Positions 14,327 through 19,345 of a stretch of 19,345 nucleotides of DNA are shown piece by piece (within the stretch, counting starts at the first letter, position 1; every line of letters begins with the position of its first letter). The notes beneath the pieces are model-generated. The model made no database searches and was not told the DNA's origin. It worked only from the letters and a program-made list of their open reading frames with translations. Made by a program: the position numbers and the translations under genes. Origin of the DNA: G020354785 sp964534745 (GTDB lineage: Bacteria > Bacteroidota > Bacteroidia > Bacteroidales > UBA10428); NCBI GenBank assembly GCA_964534745.1, contig CAZHQW010000058.1:1-19345 (forward strand), written 5' to 3'.

Positions 14327-16270
14327 TTACCGGAAATCAGCCTTGCTGATAGTCAGATCGCTGTTGTAGTTGATGATACTGATTGATATGTTCTCAAGTC
14401 CGGTTCCGGTATCCCTTCTTTTAAATATATAATCCGACAGCAGCATATTAACTTTTAGGAAATCTATGCAGCGCGGGAAATATCTGCCGTAATTTCTTAA
14501 AGCTGAAAGGGTATAAAGGGTAATATCATAGCCTAAAAAGCAGTAATTGTAACCTTTGGCCGTAACTATATACGGCTCATATTTGTAAATGCTCCTGCAC
14601 TTGGCAATAAAGCGCCTGGTATCCCTGTCACTGTAATCTATAAAGAAAGGTGCATAAACCTTCAGTTCCAGGTTATGAAGGTATTCGATATCTATATTGT
14701 TCCATGTCTGCCACGCGGGATTGCCGAATACTTTGATGCTGTAATCTTTCTGGTACCTGCGCAACCTGTTTACAGCATCCATAACATATGCTTCGTCAGA
14801 CGATGAAACGTAAACAATATTCTCTTTATCTTCAGATAACGCATGAAGAATATTGTCACTCAGCGAATCATTAAATATTACCTCCTTGTAAATCATATAC
14901 ATGTAAGTTGAATCTGAATAAAAGTTGCTGAAAAGCCTTTCCCTGAAATAGTCAATCTCGTTATGGTAATTGCTGTCTCCATTATGGACAAGCATTATAT
15001 TTTTGTCATAGTATTGTGATACATAGTCAGCCAGCATGCTAAGCTCAGTATGCCTCGACGGCATAACCTGCATAATAAAGGGGTTGTCTTCAATCAGATC
15101 GGTCTTTGCAGATAGCGGAGATGCCACAACTACCTTGTGCTGCTTTGCAAAATCAGCAATCAGCCTGATATTTTCCGGAAAAGCGGGACCTATAATAATA
15201 TCGGGCATGAAGATTTCCAGTTCCCCTATAATTTTTTTAACTGTGTTCGTATCTCTTTCCGTATCCCTGACAAGCATATCTATTGACTTTACTGAATTTT
15301 TCAGGGAGTCAACAGCCAGCAGCACACCCTCATAAAATTCAATAAAGCTGCTTCCTATCGCTGTTTTTCTCCTGCACGATTCATAGTAATATCTGTCTGC
15401 CATGATAGTTGTATCATTTTCCATCTTTTTTACTTCCGCAAATTCCCTGCTGAAGAAGGGCAGGAGCAGGGCCACTTTTATTGTATCTTTAAGACCTTCA
15501 ATTGTGTCGCATTCGTATTCACTTAATGGATTTACATATTTTTCCATATACACGTCAATTGAATCTTTAATGACCTGAAGACTGTCAATGTATAGAACAC
15601 CGGGCTTCGGAATCCTGATTATCTGCTCTTTTTTTAACCCCCATCTGAGTATATTATTATAATTTATTATTTCAGATACGGGAACGCCGAATTTTTTTGA
15701 AATACTATATAATGTGTCATTTTCATTGACAGCATAGTATATGAATTTATCTTCAGGCTCTTCTGTCTGCAAAATTTTCTCAAGCATGCTTTTCCTGGGG
15801 ATCTTTAACACCTGCCCTTGTTTTAAGCCCTCTTTCAACTCTTCGTTATATCTGTATAATATCTCTATGGGGACATTGTATTTTTTTGAAATAAAATAAA
15901 TAGTATGTCCCTGCTTTACCTTGTGATAGATAAAATCATCCTTGCTGAACTTTTCAGCTTCATCATCAGATCTCTGTATATAAGTTTTTATTGGTATTCT
16001 TATTGCCTGTCCCTGCTTTATCATTACCGACTCTATCCCGGGATTTTCATTCTTTATATCTGCTTCGTCTACTCCGTAAGCCCTGCTTATTGAATATAAT
16101 GTCTGCCCCTTCTGAACGGTATGAATATAATATAATTTACCATTAAGGATTACCTTTTCTGTAGAGCGCGTTACACTGACTGCCGGTTCCTGTGCAGTTG
16201 CAGCGAAAAAATAGAGAGCGGATGTAAGGGCAGCAAGGCACCTTATAATGTATATCATACGCATATTCAT
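14327..16270 (-). CDS. Secreted protein with three LysM domains and a type-1 periplasmic-binding domain
   Basis: This is a 647-aa exported protein. A signal peptide covers 1-26 (hydrophobic core, cleavage near FAATA-QEP). Three LysM domains follow at about 47-93, 114-158 and 177-221, each with a YxVxxGxTLYxIS-like start and an LKIP/IRIP-like end. From about 264 (TIKVALLLPFF) to about 620 lies a type-1 periplasmic-binding fold of the branched-chain amino-acid/receptor class, with strands such as PDIIIGPAFPENIRLIADFA and KVVVASPLSAKTD. The LysM part should bind peptidoglycan, and the binding domain may sense a ligand; no ABC permease is nearby, so transport is not supported. ATGs at codons 1, 3 and 5 are alternative starts. 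It begins 6 bp after purC and is probably co-transcribed with it. Confidence 0.85.
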   Translation of the reverse strand: MNMRMIYIIRCLAALTSALYFFAATAQEPAVSVTRSTEKVILNGKLYYIHTVQKGQTLYSISRAYGVDEADIKNENPGIESVMIKQGQAIRIPIKTYIQRSDDEAEKFSKDDFIYHKVKQGHTIYFISKKYNVPIEILYRYNEELKEGLKQGQVLKIPRKSMLEKILQTEEPEDKFIYYAVNENDTLYSISKKFGVPVSEIINYNNILRWGLKKEQIIRIPKPGVLYIDSLQVIKDSIDVYMEKYVNPLSEYECDTIEGLKDTIKVALLLPFFSREFAEVKKMENDTTIMADRYYYESCRRKTAIGSSFIEFYEGVLLAVDSLKNSVKSIDMLVRDTERDTNTVKKIIGELEIFMPDIIIGPAFPENIRLIADFAKQHKVVVASPLSAKTDLIEDNPFIMQVMPSRHTELSMLADYVSQYYDKNIMLVHNGDSNYHNEIDYFRERLFSNFYSDSTYMYMIYKEVIFNDSLSDNILHALSEDKENIVYVSSSDEAYVMDAVNRLRRYQKDYSIKVFGNPAWQTWNNIDIEYLHNLELKVYAPFFIDYSDRDTRRFIAKCRSIYKYEPYIVTAKGYNYCFLGYDITLYTLSALRNYGRYFPRCIDFLKVNMLLSDYIFKRRDTGTGLENISISIINYNSDLTISKADFR

Positions 16271-16276
16271 CGGCAG

Positions 16277-17224
16277 CTATAAGGTCTCAAGGTATTTATT
16301 GATATTGTTTTCTATCCTGGCCATGACATCAGTGCCTTTTTTCCTGGTGAATTTCTCACCTGTAATATTTTCATAAAGCTCAATATACCTTTCTGTCACT
16401 TCATTGACAAATTCATCAGGCATTTCAGGTACGGTCTGGCCCTTCTTGCCCTGGAAGTTCCTTTCAATAAGCCATTGCCTGACAAATTCTTTTGACAGCT
16501 GCTTCTGCCTTTCCCCCTTTTTTAACCTCTCAATATAGCCGTCCAGATAGAAGTACCGTGAAGAGTCAGGTGTATTTATTTCATCAATAAGGTATATTTT
16601 CCCATTGCTCTTGCCAAATTCATATTTAGTGTCAACAAGTATAAGCCCTCTTTTTTCAGCAATTTCAGTACCCCTCCTGAAAAGGGCATATGTGTATTTT
16701 TCCAGTAAACTGTAATCTTCTTCGGATACCAGTCCGTTTTTTAAAATATATTCTTTTGAAATGTCAAGATCATGCCCCTCATCGGCTTTGGTCGTAGGTG
16801 TAATAATAGGTTCGGGAAATTTCTGGTTCTCAACCATCCCTTCAGGCATGGGAATCCCGCATATTGTCCTTTTGCCATCCCTGTATTCTCTCCATGCATG
16901 CCCGGCAAGATATCCCCTAATTACCATTTCAACCTTGAATGGTTTGGCAAAACGGCCGACAGTAACCATGGGATCCGGACTGCTAATTTTCCAGTTCGGT
17001 ACTATATCTGCTGTCGCATCGAGAAACTTTGATGCAATCTGGTTAAGCACCTGCCCTTTGTATGGAATACCTCTTGGCAGTACAACATCAAAAGCTGAGA
17101 TCCGGTCAGTTACAACCATTACAAGGTATTTGTCATCTATATTGTAGACATCCCTTACCTTTCCTACATATAATCCTTTTTGATTCCTGAAATTAAAGTT
17201 GGTTTTAGTTATCGCTTCAGCCAT
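16277..17224 (-). CDS. purC: Phosphoribosylaminoimidazole-succinocarboxamide synthase
   Basis: This 315-aa cytoplasmic purine-biosynthesis enzyme joins CAIR and aspartate with ATP to give SAICAR. The ATP-binding start GLYVGKVRDVYNI lies at 17-29. The core motifs are TDRISAFDVVLPRGIPYKG (39-57), EMVIRGYLAGHAWREY (99-114), TPTTKADEGHD (142-152), LVDTKYEFG (196-204) and IDEINTPDSSRY (213-224). It is the longer yeast-like form (about 300 aa) rather than the roughly 240-aa form, as is common in Bacteroidetes. The ATG at 17224 is the only start that fits. It lies 88 bp downstream of phoH on the same strand and 6 bp before the LysM gene. The call is firm. Confidence 0.97.
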   Translation of the reverse strand: MAEAITKTNFNFRNQKGLYVGKVRDVYNIDDKYLVMVVTDRISAFDVVLPRGIPYKGQVLNQIASKFLDATADIVPNWKISSPDPMVTVGRFAKPFKVEMVIRGYLAGHAWREYRDGKRTICGIPMPEGMVENQKFPEPIITPTTKADEGHDLDISKEYILKNGLVSEEDYSLLEKYTYALFRRGTEIAEKRGLILVDTKYEFGKSNGKIYLIDEINTPDSSRYFYLDGYIERLKKGERQKQLSKEFVRQWLIERNFQGKKGQTVPEMPDEFVNEVTERYIELYENITGEKFTRKKGTDVMARIENNINKYLETL

Positions 17225-17312
17225 GGCAAATTATAATTTGTGTGTTACTATTTAAAATTTATAATAATAATAAAATTCTTTCAAATAATTACATTTATGT
17301 TATAGCTGAGGT

Positions 17313-18281
17313 TCATGTTTCTATGTTCCTGCCTTTTTCCGATTGCTTGTTATAAGCGTGCACTATATATTTTACCAGCCTGTGCCTGACTATGTCCCTT
17401 GAGTCAAAATCTATCCTTGATATACCTTTAATGTCCCTAAGCAAATCCAGGGCCTTTACCAGTCCGGATACTTTCTTTTCAGGCAGGTCGATCTGGGTTA
17501 TATCGCCTGTTATTATAAATTTTGTGTTCTTGCCCATCCTTGTCAGGAACATTTTTAGCTGGTTAACAGTTGTATTCTGTCCTTCGTCGAGGATCACAAA
17601 AGCATTGCTTAATGTTCTTCCCCTCATAAAGGCAAGGGGGGCAATTTCTATAATCCCTTCTTCTATATAGCCGCTGAGTTTTTTGCCGGGTATCATATCG
17701 CGCAGGGCATCATAAAGAGGCTGCAAGTAAGGATCCATCTTTTCTTTCAGGTCGCCCGGCAGGAATCCAAGGTTCTCACCTGCCTCAACAGCAGGCCGGG
17801 TTAAAATAATCCTGTTCACTTCCTTGTTTCGCAATGCCCGCACCGCAAGCGCTATAGCCGTGTATGTTTTTCCTGTTCCGGCAGGTCCGATAGCAAATAG
17901 CAAATCATTATCCTCATACTCGTCTACCAGCCTCTTCTGGTTAACGGTTTTTGCCTTGATTATCTTTCCGTGCTCACCGTATATCAATAAATCTTCGTCA
18001 TTGGCAGCTACCCTGAGAGCACCGGTATCCTCGGCAGTAAGTATGCTTTCAATGTCATCGGCTCCCAGCCTGTTTTTCTCCTGAACATACTCAATTATAT
18101 ACTCGAGCTTATTTTCAAAAACCTCAATTTCATTGCTTTCACCAAGGACCTTCAGCTCATTTCCCCTTGCAATAATCTTTAATTTGCGAAAGTAGGATTT
18201 CAATTTTTCCAGGTTGGTATTGTTTGCACCGTAAATTGTCAGCGGATCAATTCCTTCCAAATATATAGTCTTTTCAATCAT
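17313..18281 (-). CDS. PhoH-like ATPase
   Basis: This 322-aa cytoplasmic P-loop NTPase belongs to the PhoH/YbeZ family. The small N-terminal region (about 1-100) has the PhoH-type nucleic-acid-binding look (LKIIARGNELKVLGESNEIE). Walker A is GPAGTGKT (132-139) and Walker B is FVILDEGQ (228-235). Other family motifs are RPAVEAGENLGFLPGDLKEK (162-181) and MGKNTKFIITGDITQIDLP (249-267). PhoH proteins are linked to RNA metabolism and ribosome assembly through YbeY in other bacteria; the exact reaction is not settled. It is the first gene of the leftward phoH-purC-LysM group and is divergent from the DUF62 gene across 87 bp. It has normal length and no anomalies. Confidence 0.95.
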   Translation of the reverse strand: MIEKTIYLEGIDPLTIYGANNTNLEKLKSYFRKLKIIARGNELKVLGESNEIEVFENKLEYIIEYVQEKNRLGADDIESILTAEDTGALRVAANDEDLLIYGEHGKIIKAKTVNQKRLVDEYEDNDLLFAIGPAGTGKTYTAIALAVRALRNKEVNRIILTRPAVEAGENLGFLPGDLKEKMDPYLQPLYDALRDMIPGKKLSGYIEEGIIEIAPLAFMRGRTLSNAFVILDEGQNTTVNQLKMFLTRMGKNTKFIITGDITQIDLPEKKVSGLVKALDLLRDIKGISRIDFDSRDIVRHRLVKYIVHAYNKQSEKGRNIET

Positions 18282-18368
18282 AAATTCTGGAGAATAATGT
18301 TTACTTTTGATATTTACAAAATAATGCTTTTTTTGTCATAAAACAAGACCTATTTTCCGGAATTTCTG

Positions 18369-19154
18369 ATGCGGATTATTACTTTAACAACTGACTGGAA
18401 CCAGTCTGATTTTTATGTTGCCTCTGTAAAAGGCAGGATATTAAGTTCATGCACTGATGTGGCGATCATTGATATTTCACATCAGGTTCAGACATTCAAT
18501 AATGTGCAGGCTGCTTTTGTTGTAAGGAACAGTTTCAGGCATTTTCCTGAAGGCACAATACATATTATTGCAGTTAATTCGATGGCAGACAAGGATAAGC
18601 CCCTTGTGCTTGTTAAAGCTCTGGGCCACTTTTTTATAACTTGTGATAATGGTGTTTTCGGACTTTTGCTGGATGAGGCTCCCGAAAAGATTATAAGGTT
18701 GGAGAAGGGAGAGGGACAGGACAGCTCTTTCGTGGCTCTCGATGTGTTTTGCAGGGTCGCCTGCGATTTGGTTAAGGGCAAAAAGCCTGAAGATCTGGGA
18801 ACTGCCACAGGCAATCTTAATAAAAGTGTTCCTGTGCTGCCTGCAATTGATGAGTCAATAATCAACGGCAGCGTAATCTATATAGACTCATACAGGAATG
18901 CCATTACTAATGTTTCAAGGGAATTATTTGAGAAGATTGGAAAGGGCAGGCCTTTTGATATTTTTGTCCAGAGCAACCATTATAAAATAAACAAAATAAA
19001 CTCTACCTATAATGAGACCTCCGCAGGAGAGATCCTTGCCTTATTCAATTCGGCTGACCTGCTCGAAATAGCTATCAACAATGGTAATGCGGCTGATTTG
19101 CTGAACCTGGGCGTAAATTCGGTGATAAGGATCAAGTTTCATGATAAGAAGTAA
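18369..19154 (+). CDS. Divergent SAM hydroxide adenosyltransferase family (DUF62) protein
   Basis: This 261-aa protein belongs to the family that includes SAM hydroxide adenosyltransferases and the fluorinase/chlorinase. The N-terminal domain shows TLTTDW..SDFYVASVKG (5-22), IDISHQV.TFNNVQAAFVVRN (34-54) and CDNGVFGLL (92-100). The C-terminal domain shows YIDSYRNAITNV (171-182), the usual substrate-contact strand. The hydroxide adenosyltransferases rely on an Asp-Arg-His set. By eye alignment the Asp of VVDPGVG is N70 here, the Arg is not evident, and the His of TFHGRD is absent (SSFVALDVF, 119-127). So hydrolysis of SAM to adenosine and methionine is not assured. It is probably co-transcribed with mazG, which starts 25 bp later. 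The family call is firm; the activity is uncertain. Confidence 0.85.
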   Translation: MRIITLTTDWNQSDFYVASVKGRILSSCTDVAIIDISHQVQTFNNVQAAFVVRNSFRHFPEGTIHIIAVNSMADKDKPLVLVKALGHFFITCDNGVFGLLLDEAPEKIIRLEKGEGQDSSFVALDVFCRVACDLVKGKKPEDLGTATGNLNKSVPVLPAIDESIINGSVIYIDSYRNAITNVSRELFEKIGKGRPFDIFVQSNHYKINKINSTYNETSAGEILALFNSADLLEIAINNGNAADLLNLGVNSVIRIKFHDKK

Positions 19155-19179
19155 ATTTTAATTTAACAATTTATTATAA

Positions 19180-19345
19180 ATGAAAGAAAAGCTTGCTTCT
19201 ATTGAGCGATTATTAAATATAATGGATGAACTGCGTGCCAAATGCCCGTGGGATAAAAAGCAGACCTTTGAGAGCCTGAGAAACCTTACCATTGAAGAAA
19301 CATACGAACTGGCAGATGCCATTATTGAAGGTGACAGGGAAGCTA
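19180..19345 (+). CDS. mazG: MazG nucleoside triphosphate pyrophosphohydrolase (5' part)
   Basis: The frame opens at the ATG at 19180 and runs off the window after about 55 codons. It reads MKEKLASIERLLNIMDELRA followed by KCPWDKKQTFESLRNLTIEE and TYELADAIIEGDREA. The KCPWDxxQT and EETYELxDAI motifs are diagnostic of MazG; the EE and ED-type acids bind the metal for hydrolysis of NTPs to NMP and pyrophosphate. It lies 25 bp after the DUF62 gene and shares its strand, so the two are probably one transcript. Confidence 0.93.
   Translation, partial: MKEKLASIERLLNIMDELRAKCPWDKKQTFESLRNLTIEETYELADAIIEGDREA

Noticed and set aside
18303..18310. TACTTTTG as a promoter for the DUF62 gene
   Set aside because: It fits the -7 pattern, but it lies 58 bp before the start with no -33 box, too weak to list as a feature.

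Overview
The window reads as part of a Bacteroidetes chromosome, most likely Bacteroidales/Marinilabiliales-like. The evidence is a low G+C content, Bacteroidetes-type -7 promoter boxes (TAnnTTTG), few recognisable Shine-Dalgarno sequences, and families typical of that phylum: DUF1573, DUF2490, an RprX-like kinase, a LysM/periplasmic-binding fusion, and the PhoH-PurC gene pair. No rRNA, tRNA, CRISPR array, intact transposase or phage gene was seen. Genes cover nearly all of the window, and the longest stretch without one is 278 bp (3035-3312).

Layout. (1) 1-3034, minus strand: a PhoB/OmpR-type response regulator, then an orphan QmoC/HdrC-like iron-sulfur and membrane cytochrome protein, then the tRNA 2-thiouridylase MnmA, closely spaced as one transcript. 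(2) 3035-3312: a divergent intergenic region with a near-perfect Bacteroidetes promoter for the regulator, a -7 box for the rightward operon, and five TGTAAC motifs. (3) 3313-5542, plus strand: a VTC-type polyphosphate polymerase, a DUF4956 membrane protein and a DUF2490 outer-membrane barrel, probably one operon. Together with the neighbouring PhoB-like regulator and the motif cluster this is the strongest candidate for a dedicated system here: phosphate-responsive polyphosphate (or related polymer) synthesis at the envelope. (4) 5589-8360, minus strand: a sensor kinase of the RprX type, the remnant of its response regulator (an internal deletion joins the start of the receiver to the end of the winged helix), and a GT4 glycosyltransferase.

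(5) 8516-13704, plus strand: a secreted DUF1573 protein, a REP-like inverted and tandem repeat element, a large SLC12-like (cation-chloride cotransporter type) permease, then zwf and pgl, which catalyse the first two steps of the oxidative pentose phosphate pathway. (6) 13821-14306: a stand-alone receiver domain with a C-terminal membrane anchor. (7) 14327-18281, minus strand: PhoH-like ATPase, PurC, and a secreted protein with three LysM domains and a type-1 periplasmic-binding domain. (8) 18369-19345, plus strand: a divergent SAM hydroxide adenosyltransferase family (DUF62) protein and the first 55 codons of mazG, cut by the window edge.

Most genes are ordinary housekeeping. The unusual parts are the polyphosphate locus and its motif cluster, the broken two-component system, the membrane-anchored receiver, the repeat element at 8928-9068, and the loss of the expected catalytic residues in the DUF62 protein. 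All family names come from reading motifs by eye; no database search was run.
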